The translations under genes were made by a program, and so were the position numbers. From contig CACYHB010000006.1 in NCBI GenBank assembly GCA_902774015.1, positions 62,001-126,000 on the forward strand: a DNA stretch of 64,000 nucleotides, written 5' to 3'. The DNA comes from Oscillospiraceae bacterium. GTDB taxonomy: Bacteria > Bacillota > Clostridia > Oscillospirales > Oscillospiraceae. Below are positions 23,715 through 32,760 of the stretch, piece after piece. Numbering within the stretch: position 1 is the stretch's first letter; the number at the start of each line of letters is the position of its first letter. Under the pieces are notes generated by a model. That model was not told the origin of the DNA, did no database searches, and saw only the letters and a program-made list of their open reading frames with translations.

Positions 23715-23773
23715 CCGCGAAACGCTCTTTTTTCCCGGAGAGAAAAACCGGAGCGGCAAGCCGCATTTCCGGC

Positions 23774-23802
23774 TTGTGTCTTTCTCTTTTCAATGGTAAA
23801 AT
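23774..23802 (+). promoter_or_regulatory. Promoter of the GH2 gene
   Basis: TTGTGT, 17 bases, TAAAAT. A leader hairpin CCATGCC / GGCATGG (23819-23840) precedes the GH2 ribosome site. Confidence 0.6.
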
Positions 23803-23862
23803 AAACTATCAAAGTATGCCATGCCGCGATCCGGGCATGGGAAACGACGGAGGAATACGGAT

Positions 23863-26193
23863 ATGATCAATCTTTGCAGCGGCTGGGAATTCGCCGGGAG
23901 CTGGACGGAGGAGCTGCTGACGGGCGGCGGGGAGACCGTGCCCGTGCGCCTGCCCCACTCGGTGAAGGAGACGCCGCTCCACTACGCCGGCCCTCAAAAC
24001 TATGAAGGTGTCTGCGGATACCGCCGGGCGCTGGAGATCCCGGAGAGCATGCGCGGCAAAAAGCTCTTTCTGCAGTTTGACGGCGCTGCCCATATCGCGG
24101 AGGTTTTCGTCAACGGCGTGAAGTGCGCCGAACACCGAAACGGCTACACGGCCTTTCGCGCGGACATCACCGGACTCGTGCGCTTCGGCGGAGAGAATAC
24201 GGTCTGCGTGAAGCTCGACAGCACGGAAAATCCCGCGGTGCCGCCTTTCGGCTTCGTGATCGACTATCTGACCTACGGCGGACTCTACCGTGAGGTATGG
24301 CTCGACGTGCGCGAGCAGGACTATATCGAAGATCTCTACGTCTTTACGCCCGGCCTGAATCTGCTGGAGGCGCGGCTCACGCTGCGGGGCGAACAGCGCT
24401 ATGTACTCCTGTCCGTCCTGGACGGGGAGAAGTGCCTTATCAGCCAGCTGGGCCGCGACAAGTTCACGGTCCGCGTGCCCTACGCCAAAGCCTGGAGCCC
24501 GGAGGACCCCAAGCTCTATACGCTGCGGGCGGAGCTGCTGGACGGAAACGGCAGGGTGCTGGACGTCCAGGAGAAGCGCTTTGGCTTCCGTACGGTGGAC
24601 TTCCGGGCGGACGGCCTGTATCTCAACGGGAAAAAGTGCTTCCTGCGCGGCCTGAACCGCCACCAGTGCTATCCCTACATCGGCTATGCCGCGCCTGCCC
24701 ACCTCCAGTGGGAGGACGCGCGCATCCTGAAGGAGGAGCTGAGCTGCACCGCGGTGCGCACCTCCCACTATCCCCAGAGCCAGCACTTCATCGACGCCTG
24801 CGACGAGCTCGGCCTGCTGGTCTTTACCGAGATCCCCGGCTGGCAGCACGTGGGCGACCTGGCCTGGCAGGATCAGGCGGTGGAAAACGTACGCGAAATG
24901 GTGATGCAGTACCGCAGCCACCCGAGCATCGTGCTCTGGGGCGTGCGCATCAACGAGAGCCAGGACAACGACGAGTTCTACAAGCGTACCAACGCCCTCT
25001 GCCATGAGCTGGATTCCAGCCGCCCGACTTCCGGCGTGCGCTATATCGAGAAGAGCAGCCTGCTGGAGGACGTGTACGCCTTCAACGATTTCTCCCACAC
25101 GGGAGAGAACCCGGGCTGCCGCCCCAAGGACAAGGTCACGCCCGACATGGGAAAGGCTCTGCTCATCTCCGAGCACAGCGGCCACATGTTCCCCACCAAG
25201 AGCTTTGATCCCTGGGCAAAACGGCAGGAGCATGCGCTGCGCCATGCCCGCGTGCTGAACGCCGCCCTGGCGGACGGCGAGCACGCCGGCTGCTTCGGCT
25301 GGTGCATGTTCGACTACCCCACCCACAAGGACTTCGGCTCCGGCGACAAGGTCTGCTACCACGGCGTGCTGGACGCCTTCCGCAACCCGAAGCTCGCAGC
25401 TTCCCTCTACGCAAGCCAGGGCGACCAGATCCCGGTGCTGGAAGTGGGCAATCCCATGGACATCGGCGACTATCCCGGCGGCAACGTGGGGGAGATCTAC
25501 GTGTTCACCAATGCCGACCGGGTGGATCTCTACAAAAACGATCATTTTGTGGCCTCCTTCACGCCCAAAGGCTGGGACGGCCTGGAGCACGGCCCCGTGC
25601 TCATCGACGACACCATCGGCTGCCTGCTGGAGACCCAGGAGGGCTTCCCCCGGGCCAAGGCACAGCCGCTCAAGGAGGCGCTGGTCTCCGCCGGCAAGTA
25701 CGGCATGAGCAACATGCCCGCCGCCGACAAGGCCAAAATGCTCTACTGCATGATGCGCTACAACATGAAGTTCGAAGACGGCGTGGCGCTCTATGGCAAA
25801 TATGTGGGCAACTGGGGCGGCGAGGCCACCCGCTGGCGCTTTGAGGGCGTGAAAGACGGCGTGAGCGTGGCGTCCCAGACCCGCTGCCCGGGCACCGAGC
25901 TGCATCTGGAGGTGCGCGTGAGCCAGACGGAGCTGCACGAGGGCGAGAGCTATGATATGGCCGCCGTGCGCGTGCGCGTGCTGGACGAAAACGGCAACCC
26001 CGCGCCTTATGCCCAGCTGCCGGTGAAGCTCAGGCTGCGCGGCGCGCTGCAGCTTGTGGGACCGGACACGGTCACCGCCGAGGGCGGAATGTGCGGCTGC
26101 TATGTAAAAACCGCGGGTCGGCGCGGCAAGGCCAGCTTGACGCTCAGCGCCGAGGGCTGCGAGCCGGTCACCGTTGATTTCAGCGTAAAGTGA
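23863..26193 (+). CDS. Glycoside hydrolase family 2 beta-galactosidase-like enzyme
   Basis: A 776-residue protein with GH2 order: jelly-roll sugar-binding domain (about 1-170), Ig-like domain (about 175-265), then TIM barrel (about 265-560) and C-terminal beta domains. The acid/base Glu is in GVRINESQDN near residue 365 and the nucleophile is probably Glu in LISEHSGHMF near 442. There is no signal peptide, so it acts on imported beta-galactosides or related glycosides such as glucuronides. It is followed after nine bases by a GH36 alpha-galactosidase, which suggests breakdown of galactose-containing oligosaccharides. GGAGGAAT precedes ATG 23863. Confidence 0.86.
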   Translation: MINLCSGWEFAGSWTEELLTGGGETVPVRLPHSVKETPLHYAGPQNYEGVCGYRRALEIPESMRGKKLFLQFDGAAHIAEVFVNGVKCAEHRNGYTAFRADITGLVRFGGENTVCVKLDSTENPAVPPFGFVIDYLTYGGLYREVWLDVREQDYIEDLYVFTPGLNLLEARLTLRGEQRYVLLSVLDGEKCLISQLGRDKFTVRVPYAKAWSPEDPKLYTLRAELLDGNGRVLDVQEKRFGFRTVDFRADGLYLNGKKCFLRGLNRHQCYPYIGYAAPAHLQWEDARILKEELSCTAVRTSHYPQSQHFIDACDELGLLVFTEIPGWQHVGDLAWQDQAVENVREMVMQYRSHPSIVLWGVRINESQDNDEFYKRTNALCHELDSSRPTSGVRYIEKSSLLEDVYAFNDFSHTGENPGCRPKDKVTPDMGKALLISEHSGHMFPTKSFDPWAKRQEHALRHARVLNAALADGEHAGCFGWCMFDYPTHKDFGSGDKVCYHGVLDAFRNPKLAASLYASQGDQIPVLEVGNPMDIGDYPGGNVGEIYVFTNADRVDLYKNDHFVASFTPKGWDGLEHGPVLIDDTIGCLLETQEGFPRAKAQPLKEALVSAGKYGMSNMPAADKAKMLYCMMRYNMKFEDGVALYGKYVGNWGGEATRWRFEGVKDGVSVASQTRCPGTELHLEVRVSQTELHEGESYDMAAVRVRVLDENGNPAPYAQLPVKLRLRGALQLVGPDTVTAEGGMCGCYVKTAGRRGKASLTLSAEGCEPVTVDFSVK

Positions 26194-26202
26194 GGGAACG
26201 AC

Positions 26203-27792
26203 ATGGCCAATCGATTCAACTATAAGATCACACTGAAGAATCACCCGCCCATCCTGGGCAGCATCGTCAGGCCTCATGGGGCGCTGCATCTGGTGGTGGA
26301 TCTGCCGGAGGACGAGATCGTGAAGGTGGAGGCCTCCCTGAACGTACCCATGAGCGCCGGGGGCCGGGTCTTCATGAACGGCTATCAGAGCTGGACCTAC
26401 AGCACGGAGCACTCCCGCGTCGGACGCACCCACGGCATCGGGCGCCTGCCGAAGGCGGTCATCGACCACTATGGCCTGGACCGCTACGGCGACTACGGCT
26501 GGGTCAGCTACCCGGAGAAGCCGGGCATCACCCACGGCGAGAGCTACTGCTACTTCCGGGAGGGGGAGGATTTCCGCCTGATCGGCTCTCTGGACGAGAC
26601 GCCGGGCTACACCCTCTTCCGCTACGACTGCGAGAGTCATGAGCTTCGCGTCGAGCGCGACTGCGCGGGCCTGCGCTGCGGCGGAGAATTCCACGCCTTT
26701 GACCTCTACTTTGCCCACGGCCGGGAGGACAACGTTTTTGACGCCTGGTTCGGCGCCATGGGCGTGAAGGCCCGGACACAGGAGAAGATCGCGGGCTATA
26801 CCAGCTGGTACAACCGCTATGAAAACATCAGCGCCCGGAGCATCCGCGAGGATCTGGACGGGTGCATCGGCAATCTGCAGCCGGGCGACCTCTTCCAGAT
26901 CGACGACGGCTGGGAACCCAACGTGGGCGACTGGCTGGAGGCCGATCCCGCGAAGTTCCCCGAGGGGATGAAGCAGGCGGCCGACGCGATCCACGCCGCG
27001 GGCTTCCGCGCGGGGCTGTGGCTTGCTCCGTTCGCGGCGAACAAAGCCTCCGACCTCTACCGCGAGCATCAGGACTGGTTCCTGCGGGACGAAAAGGGAA
27101 GACCCTGGAAAGCCGGAAGCAACTGGGGCGGCTTCTTCGGCCTAGATATCGACAAGCCCGAGGTCGTGGCCTATCTGGAGAAAGTGTTCTCCCGTGTGTT
27201 CGACGAGTGGGGTTACGATCTGGTGAAGCTCGATTTTCTCTACGCCGCGGCGCCCTTCGGCACGGCGGACGAAACGCGCGCGGGGCGCATGATCCGCGCG
27301 ATGAAGCTGCTGCGGAGACTCTGCGGGGACAAGCTCATCCTGGGCTGCGGGGTGCCGCTGATGCCGGCTTTCGGCCTGGTGGATTACTGCCGCATCGGCT
27401 GCGACGTGGGGCTGGACTGGGACGACAAGCCCCATATGCGCCTGGCCCACCGGGAGCGCGTCTCCACCCGTCAGTCCATCAACAATACCGTCTTCCGCCG
27501 CCAGCTCAACGGCCGCGCCTGGCTCAACGACCCGGACGTGTTCTTCCTGCGGGAGGGCAACCTCAAGCTCTCGGACGAGCAGAAATACGTCCTCGCCACG
27601 GTCAACAGCGTACTGGGCGGCGTGCTGCTGCACTCGGACAATATGGCGCAGTACGGCCCTGTCGCAAAGGCACAGTATGCCCAGCTCCTGCGCAACCGTG
27701 ACGCCGCCAACATCGAGGTGCAGAAGGATCTGCAGAACTACAGCCTCAGTTATGAACTCAACGGCCGCCGCATCACCCTGAAGATCGAGTGA
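26203..27792 (+). CDS. Alpha-galactosidase-like enzyme (GH36 type)
   Basis: A 529-residue protein, shorter than the 700-plus residues of classical GH36. It has QIDDGWEPNVGDW near residue 232, RAGLWLAPFAA near 270, the nucleophile Asp in LVKLDFLYAA near 345 and the likely acid/base Asp in GCDVGLDW near 405. It removes alpha-linked galactose, for example from raffinose or melibiose. The overlapping transcription unit with GH2 suggests joint action on mixed galactosides. AGGGAAC precedes the start. There is no export signal. Confidence 0.83.
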   Translation: MANRFNYKITLKNHPPILGSIVRPHGALHLVVDLPEDEIVKVEASLNVPMSAGGRVFMNGYQSWTYSTEHSRVGRTHGIGRLPKAVIDHYGLDRYGDYGWVSYPEKPGITHGESYCYFREGEDFRLIGSLDETPGYTLFRYDCESHELRVERDCAGLRCGGEFHAFDLYFAHGREDNVFDAWFGAMGVKARTQEKIAGYTSWYNRYENISARSIREDLDGCIGNLQPGDLFQIDDGWEPNVGDWLEADPAKFPEGMKQAADAIHAAGFRAGLWLAPFAANKASDLYREHQDWFLRDEKGRPWKAGSNWGGFFGLDIDKPEVVAYLEKVFSRVFDEWGYDLVKLDFLYAAAPFGTADETRAGRMIRAMKLLRRLCGDKLILGCGVPLMPAFGLVDYCRIGCDVGLDWDDKPHMRLAHRERVSTRQSINNTVFRRQLNGRAWLNDPDVFFLREGNLKLSDEQKYVLATVNSVLGGVLLHSDNMAQYGPVAKAQYAQLLRNRDAANIEVQKDLQNYSLSYELNGRRITLKIE

Positions 27793-27821
27793 GCCCGGGA
27801 AAAGCCCGAAAGGATTTGAGT

Positions 27822-27899
27822 ATGAGAACCTGCATAAGCATTTCTGCGGGCCGGACCGGGAAGCGCAGCGACCCGGAGCGGGAGGGCTGTGCGGCATGA
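27822..27899 (+). CDS. Possible 25-residue upstream ORF coupled to sortase
   Basis: ATG at 27822 has AAAGGAT eight bases upstream. The frame reads 25 codons (MRTCISISAG...) and ends with TGA overlapping the sortase ATG (ATGA at 27896). It may serve for translational coupling. It is too short and biased to judge as a functional peptide. Confidence 0.3.
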   Translation: MRTCISISAGRTGKRSDPEREGCAA

Positions 27900-28687
27900 A
27901 GAAGAAGCTGCCGCTGCTCTCGGCTCTCCTCCTCCTGGCGCTGGCCCTGGGCCTGGTCCTGTGCGGACAGCAGCTGGACGCCCGCCGCATGGCGGCGCAG
28001 ACCGCTGTTGCTCCGGAGCCGACGCCCGAGCCTACGCCCGAGCCGACACCGGAGCCCACCCCTTCGCCCACGCCCATCCCTTATGTCTCGCCCATTGAAT
28101 TTGACGCGCTCAAAACCGTAAATGAAGACATCTACGCCTGGCTGGAGATCCCGGGCACGACGGTGAGTTATCCGGTGCTGCAGCGGCCTGGGGACGACGA
28201 GTACTATCTCAACCGGAACCTGGACGGCAGCGAGGGCCTTCCCGGCTGCGTGTTCTCTTTCTCGGGTGTGGCACGGGATTTCTCCCGCTTCAATACCATC
28301 CTCTACGCCCACAACATGGCGGACGGGAGCATGTTCGGCGCCCTGCGGAACTATGCGGACCCGGACTTCTTCATGAGCCACCGGGAGATCCTCGTATATA
28401 CGCCGGAGGCCGAGTATCACTACAGGATCTTTGCGAGCACCGTGTTTGAGGATGTGCTGATCGACGCCGCCTATGACGAGACCGTGATGCAGGACCGCAT
28501 CGACTATCTGCAGCGCATCATCAACAGCACGGCCCCCGGCACCGTGGTCCCCGGAGACACCGCCATCGCGCTGGAGGACCATATCCTCACGCTCAGCACC
28601 TGTGTGGACGACGCGCCGGAGAACCGGCGCCTGGTGCTGGGCCTGCTGACCGAAGTGATCGACGAAGGGAGGGCGGAGACGCCATGA
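27896..28687 (+). CDS. Class B sortase
   Basis: A 263-residue cysteine transpeptidase with an N-terminal membrane helix (6-24) and a linker of EPTP repeats (about 42-60). The SrtB-type catalytic residues are visible: His in ILYAHNM near 142, Cys in LTLSTC near 241 and Arg in ENRRLVL near 249. It attaches proteins to the cell wall or to partner proteins. No LPxTG-like substrate gene is adjacent; the Ig-repeat protein at 7367-8971 ends in a plain helix. The gene overlaps DUF1015 by four bases. Confidence 0.88.
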   Translation: MKKKLPLLSALLLLALALGLVLCGQQLDARRMAAQTAVAPEPTPEPTPEPTPEPTPSPTPIPYVSPIEFDALKTVNEDIYAWLEIPGTTVSYPVLQRPGDDEYYLNRNLDGSEGLPGCVFSFSGVARDFSRFNTILYAHNMADGSMFGALRNYADPDFFMSHREILVYTPEAEYHYRIFASTVFEDVLIDAAYDETVMQDRIDYLQRIINSTAPGTVVPGDTAIALEDHILTLSTCVDDAPENRRLVLGLLTEVIDEGRAETP

Positions 28688-29892
28688 GAGTATTTCAGCC
28701 CGCGGACATACTGATTCCCCGGGAGACGGATCTGGAAAAATGGGCGGTGATTGCCTGCGACCAGTTTTCCTCCGAGCCGGCATACTGGGAGGAGACGCGG
28801 CGGATCGTCGGCGATGCCCCCTCCGCTCTGCGCCTGATCCTGCCGGAGGCGGAGCTGGGCAGGCGGGACGCGGATAGAATCGGCGCCGCCCATGCCGCTA
28901 TGGAGGAATACCTGAAAAGCGGCCTGTTCCGGGAATATAAGAACGCCTTTGTATATGTAGAGCGCCGCTTTGCCGACGGCTCTGTCCGTCAGGGTGTGCT
29001 GGGCATGGTGGATCTGGAGGCCTACGACTTCGCGCCGGATGCGAAAACGCCCGTGCGCGCGACGGAGGAGACGGTGGCCGAGCGCATCCCGCCGCGGATG
29101 CGCCTTCGCCAGGGCGCGGCGCTGGAGCTGCCGCACGCCCTGCTCCTCTGCGACGATCCGGACGATCTGCTGATCGGCCTGCTGGGACGGCAGAAAGCCG
29201 CTTTCCCCAAGCTCTATGATTTTGAGCTGATGCAGGGCGGCGGCCATGTAAGCGGCTGGCTGCTGGAGGGCGTGGTGCTGCGGAAGCTGCGGGAGCGGCT
29301 GGACGCCTACGCCGCAGGACGGGAGTTCTGCTACGCAGTGGGCGACGGAAACCATTCTCTGGCCACAGCCAAGGCATGCTGGGAGCAGCTCAAGCGCGAA
29401 CATCCGGACGAGGATCTCTCCGGCCACCCGGCGCGCTGGGCGCTGGCGGAGCTGGAGAATCTGCACGGTCCCGGCCAGAGATGGGAGCCTATCCACCGCC
29501 TGGTCACCGGCTGCGACGCAGAAGCGCTGCTGGGTTTTCTGCGGGAGCGGCTGGAGGAGGGCGAGGGAAGCGCTCTTCCCTGTCTCAGCGGCGGGCGGGA
29601 ACAGATCCTGCATATCAGAACCGGAAACGGACAGCTTCCGGCGGCGAAGCTGCAGGCGGCGCTGGACGCCTGGCTGCAGAACCACAGCGGAAGCATCGAC
29701 TATATCCACGGGGCCGGGGCGCTGCGCGCCCTGTCCGCGACAGAGGACGCCGTGGGCTTCCTGCTGCCCGCCATGGAAAAAGAGGAGCTGTTTCCCGCCA
29801 TCGCCGCGGGGGGCGTCCTGCCGCGCAAGACCTTCTCCATGGGCGCTGCCCGGGAGAAGCGCTATTATCTGGAAGCGAGAAAAATACGATAA
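28684..29892 (+). CDS. DUF1015 family protein
   Basis: A 402-residue soluble protein of the DUF1015 type: RVFQPADILIPRE at the N-terminus, a central YAVGDGNHSLATAKACWE near residue 218 (the conserved DGNHR-like signature) and RALSATEDAVGFLLP near the end. The family often neighbours serine/amino-acid metabolism genes and has been suggested to include serine kinase-type activity (SbnI-related). That function is not shown here. It overlaps the sortase stop by ATGA. Confidence 0.85.
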   Translation: MRVFQPADILIPRETDLEKWAVIACDQFSSEPAYWEETRRIVGDAPSALRLILPEAELGRRDADRIGAAHAAMEEYLKSGLFREYKNAFVYVERRFADGSVRQGVLGMVDLEAYDFAPDAKTPVRATEETVAERIPPRMRLRQGAALELPHALLLCDDPDDLLIGLLGRQKAAFPKLYDFELMQGGGHVSGWLLEGVVLRKLRERLDAYAAGREFCYAVGDGNHSLATAKACWEQLKREHPDEDLSGHPARWALAELENLHGPGQRWEPIHRLVTGCDAEALLGFLRERLEEGEGSALPCLSGGREQILHIRTGNGQLPAAKLQAALDAWLQNHSGSIDYIHGAGALRALSATEDAVGFLLPAMEKEELFPAIAAGGVLPRKTFSMGAAREKRYYLEARKIR

Positions 29893-29928
29893 AGTCAAGC
29901 CGCACCAAGCCGGAAAGGGGAGTCAAAG

Positions 29929-31203
29929 ATGGAACAGAGTAAGATGGAAACCTATCTGGACATCCTGCGGGAGGAACTGGTGCCGGCGATGGGCTGCACC
30001 GAACCCATCGCCATCGCCTACGCCGCAGCCCTGGCCCGCGATACGCTGGGCGCCATGCCGGAGCGCACGGTCCTCACCGTCAGCGGGAACATTGTGAAAA
30101 ACGTCAAGAGCGTCGTGGTCCCCAACACGGGCGGCCGCAAGGGGATGCGCAGCGCCGTGGCCGCAGGGCTGTGCTTCGGAAAAGCCGATCGGGAGCTGGA
30201 GGTCATCTCGGAGGCGGGACCGAAGGAGCTGCAGGCCATGGACGACTGGCTCGCCACGGCGGACATCAGCATCCGGGAGGCCCAGTCCGAGCTGCCCTTC
30301 GACCTGGCGGTGGAGCTGTTTTCCGGGGAGGAGAGCGCCTATGTGCATATCGTCTCCCACCATACGAACGTGGTCTGTATCCGGAAAAACGATGAAATCC
30401 TGCGGGAAAAGCCCTGGTCTGCCGCCGCCGATACGGTGCCGGAGAACCGGGCGGAGCTGAACGTGGAGGACATCGTGCGCTTTGCCGACACGGTGCCGGT
30501 GGAGCGTCTGCGCCCCATTCTGCAGCGGCAGATCGAATTCAATATGGCCATCGCGGAGACCGGCCTCAAAGGCGGATACGGCGCGGAGATCGGCAAGATC
30601 CTGCTGCGCTCCTACGGCAATTCCGTCCACAACCGGGCCAAGGCCTGGGCAGCCGCCGGCTCGGACGCCCGCATGGACGGCTGTGAGATGCCGGTGGTCA
30701 TCAACTCCGGCAGCGGCAACCAGGGCCTGACCGCCTCGGTGCCCGTCATCATCTACGGGCGCGAAATGGGTGTGACGGAGGGGACGCTTTTCCGGGCGCT
30801 GGCCGTTTCCAATCTGGTGACGATCCATCTCAAAACCGGCATCGGCAGCCTCTCGGCCTACTGCGGCGCCACCTCGGCGGGCGCGGGCGCGGGCGCCGGC
30901 GTCTGCTACCTCTACGGCGGACGCTATCAGGAGATCGCCCACACGATCGTCAACGCCCTGGCTATCAACTCCGGCATGATCTGCGACGGAGCCAAGGCGA
31001 GCTGCGCGGCGAAGATCGCCTCCGCGGTGGAGGCCGGCATGCTGGGCATGCGCATGTATATGCATGACAGCCAGTTCTATGGCGGCGACGGCATCGTTGT
31101 GACCGGTGTGGAGAACACCATCAAGGCTGTCAGCACCATCGCCCGGGAGGGCATGCGCGATACCGACAAAGAAGTCATCCGCCTGATGATGGGCAACGAC
31201 TGA
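29929..31203 (+). CDS. L-cysteine desulfidase / UPF0597 family protein
   Basis: A 424-residue protein of the serine dehydratase alpha-chain-like UPF0597 (CyuA/YhaM) family. Features are VPAMGCTEPIAIAYA near residue 18, with the Fe-S-type Cys, VINSGSGNQGLTASVPV near 258 and SAGAGAGAGVCYLYGG near 320. Members degrade L-cysteine to pyruvate, ammonia and sulfide with a [4Fe-4S] cluster. It ends a run sortase-DUF1015-this gene. AAGGGGAG precedes ATG 29929. Confidence 0.85.
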   Translation: MEQSKMETYLDILREELVPAMGCTEPIAIAYAAALARDTLGAMPERTVLTVSGNIVKNVKSVVVPNTGGRKGMRSAVAAGLCFGKADRELEVISEAGPKELQAMDDWLATADISIREAQSELPFDLAVELFSGEESAYVHIVSHHTNVVCIRKNDEILREKPWSAAADTVPENRAELNVEDIVRFADTVPVERLRPILQRQIEFNMAIAETGLKGGYGAEIGKILLRSYGNSVHNRAKAWAAAGSDARMDGCEMPVVINSGSGNQGLTASVPVIIYGREMGVTEGTLFRALAVSNLVTIHLKTGIGSLSAYCGATSAGAGAGAGVCYLYGGRYQEIAHTIVNALAINSGMICDGAKASCAAKIASAVEAGMLGMRMYMHDSQFYGGDGIVVTGVENTIKAVSTIAREGMRDTDKEVIRLMMGND

Positions 31204-31221
31204 CGATAACGAAGAAAGAAT

Positions 31222-31270
31222 CCCCCCGGAAAGGCGAGAGTCAGACTCCTCACCTCCCGGGGGGTATCTT
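31222..31270 (+). terminator. Terminator after the desulfidase gene
   Basis: CCCCCCGG / CCGGGGGG arms (31222-31229 / 31257-31264) with a long, partly self-paired loop, then ATCTTTT. Confidence 0.75.
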
Positions 31271-31383
31271 TTCGTGCTTGCACGCGTTCTCCTGTGCGCA
31301 GATGCACAGCGCTGCGGCTCGAGAAAAAAGTATGCTATTATCTCCAACGTGTTCACAGAGACGACTCTGCGTATTGCGCCCCC

Positions 31384-31422
31384 CCTTCTTTCTTTTTGGA
31401 ACTTGCCCAAAAAGAAAGAAGG
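31384..31422. repeat. 16-bp perfect inverted repeat
   Basis: CCTTCTTTCTTTTTGG pairs with CCAAAAAGAAAGAAGG around a seven-base loop. No gene reads directly into it. Confidence 0.85.
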
Positions 31423-31862
31423 CGCCGCGCCCGAGCGTCAGAAGAAGCTCACATCGCTCCGTTTCCGTCAGGCATGACGAAAACTGCGCTATGTTCCCTC
31501 CTTCTTCCTTCCTCAAAGCATGTTTGCTTTGCTTTGAAAAGGAGAAACATCCGGTCATGCCCGAAGGACCCGCCGTCCGATTGTTGGTATGCCAGGTACG
31601 CCCGGGTGTCCGCTGCCGCTATGGCGTACAGATCGTCGCGCTCAAAAGCACCACACAGCGGCTCGGTTGAATCTCAAACCGGCGAGCCGCGGGTTCGAAG
31701 TGGGCGGCGCTCTGCGTCAGAAGTATCAGGGAGCGGCAGCGGTATGCGGGGCAAGCCTCCACGCGTTCTTGCTTTAGCGGCGACCCCGGATTTGCCCTTA
31801 GACTCCCCGATTAGGCAGAGGAGTCCAGAGGAGACCTCCTCTGGTCGTCTTTCTTTGAAGGC

Positions 31863-31904
31863 CAGGAAACCTTTCTTTCCGCGAAAGGAAAGAAAAGTTT
31901 CCTG
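31863..31904. repeat. 18-bp inverted repeat
   Basis: Arms 31863-31880 and 31887-31904 pair with one mismatch around loop GCGAAA. It lies downstream of the minus-strand hydrolase gene, so it could also act in termination. Confidence 0.7.
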
Positions 31905-31952
31905 AAATACGCAGCTTGCCGCCTCTGAGCGGTCGGAGACAAAGCTACACCT

Positions 31953-32750
31953 TTATTCCAGCAGATCCAGGATAGCGCCGGCGGTCAGGGCCTGCTGTTC
32001 CCATGCTTCGATCGTGGCTGCTCCGTCGCCCCGCTGGACGCCGTAGGCACCGAAGAAGGCGTGGTTCCCGCCGGAGATCACCAACTCCGCGGCCTGCTCC
32101 GGCCAGAACCGCCGCCCGGCCTCGTATTGCTCCCGATCGAGGCAGCCGTCCTCGCTGCCGTACACGGAGAGCAGGCGCAGCCCCTCGGGCAGAGCCCTCG
32201 TGGGGTAGGAGGCCAGGAGCACCAGCGCGTCAAAGCCGGCGCCGTCTCCCACCAGATTCGCGGCCACGGCGCCGCCCATGGAGTGCCCGGCCAGCAGCCA
32301 GCGTTCATAGTCATACGCCGCGCGGAGTTCCTCAGCGGCATCCGCGTCCAGCACTGCCATGCGCAGCGGCATCTTCACCAGAAAACAGTCCAGCCCCTGA
32401 CGGGCAAGGGCCTGCAGCAGGGGAGCGTAGGCTTCGCATTCCACCTTGGCGCCGGGATAGAAAACGAGCGCGTCCGTTTCACCGGGGCCGTCAAAATAAT
32501 AGCCCTTTTCGATCCCGGAGACCTGTACGTTCTCCTCCGATTCCAGGGCGCGAAGGGCTTCCGGGGCGGCGTGATAATAGACGGAGAGAAAGCCGAGGCC
32601 CGCGGCCGAAGCCAGCAGAAGCCCCAGCAGCAGAGAGAGCAGCAGCTTGGGAAAGATCCGCCGACGTTTTCGAAGCAGGGGAAAGACGATGACCGCACCG
32701 AGCCCCATGCAAAGCAGCAGGGCGAGCGCGCAGAGAAGATAGTATTTCAC
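31953..32750 (-). CDS. Membrane-anchored alpha/beta hydrolase
   Basis: About 265 residues. Two hydrophobic segments lie in the first 60 residues, then an alpha/beta hydrolase fold: the GHSMGG nucleophile elbow near residue 157, a candidate Asp in YGSEDGCLD near 205 and His in SGGNHAFFG near 235. It probably acts as an esterase outside or at the membrane. The start is GTG 32750, with GAGGT seven to eight bases upstream, ten bases after the stop of the amidotransferase-like gene. It is the last gene of the Card1-like operon. Confidence 0.78.
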   Translation of the reverse strand: MKYYLLCALALLLCMGLGAVIVFPLLRKRRRIFPKLLLSLLLGLLLASAAGLGFLSVYYHAAPEALRALESEENVQVSGIEKGYYFDGPGETDALVFYPGAKVECEAYAPLLQALARQGLDCFLVKMPLRMAVLDADAAEELRAAYDYERWLLAGHSMGGAVAANLVGDGAGFDALVLLASYPTRALPEGLRLLSVYGSEDGCLDREQYEAGRRFWPEQAAELVISGGNHAFFGAYGVQRGDGAATIEAWEQQALTAGAILDLLE

Positions 32751-32760
32751 TGTAAAGACC

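Larger units (their letters stand above)
31271..31952. other. Gene-free stretch with hairpins and repeat-like segments
   Basis: Short frames are present, but none has a ribosome site or a recognisable protein. The stretch contains a perfect 16-bp pyrimidine/purine hairpin (31384-31399 / 31407-31422). Two small hairpins follow at 31801-31825 and 31825-31844, and an 18-bp near-perfect stem at 31863-31904. The 17 bases at 31437-31453 recur exactly at 43510-43526. It looks like an accumulation of intergenic repeats or decayed DNA. Confidence 0.6.

Noticed and set aside
23809..27069. A very long open frame on the minus strand opposite the GH2 and GH36 genes (over 1000 codons)
   Set aside because: It mirrors two clear glycosidase genes. 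GC-rich codon bias often leaves the antisense frame open; the translation is low-complexity and has no ribosome site or recognisable motif.
28015..28075. Tandem EPTP codon repeats in the sortase gene, CRISPR-like at first glance
   Set aside because: They are short, in-frame and encode a Pro/Thr linker; there are no spacers. No CRISPR array was seen anywhere in the window.
31655..31710. GGGTTCGAAG resembling a tRNA T-arm
   Set aside because: The flanking bases do not form a T-stem, and no acceptor, D-arm or anticodon stem can be drawn around it.
31274..31905. Several overlapping short frames in the gene-free stretch
   Set aside because: They are mutually overlapping, lack ribosome sites, read through hairpin repeats and show no protein similarity.
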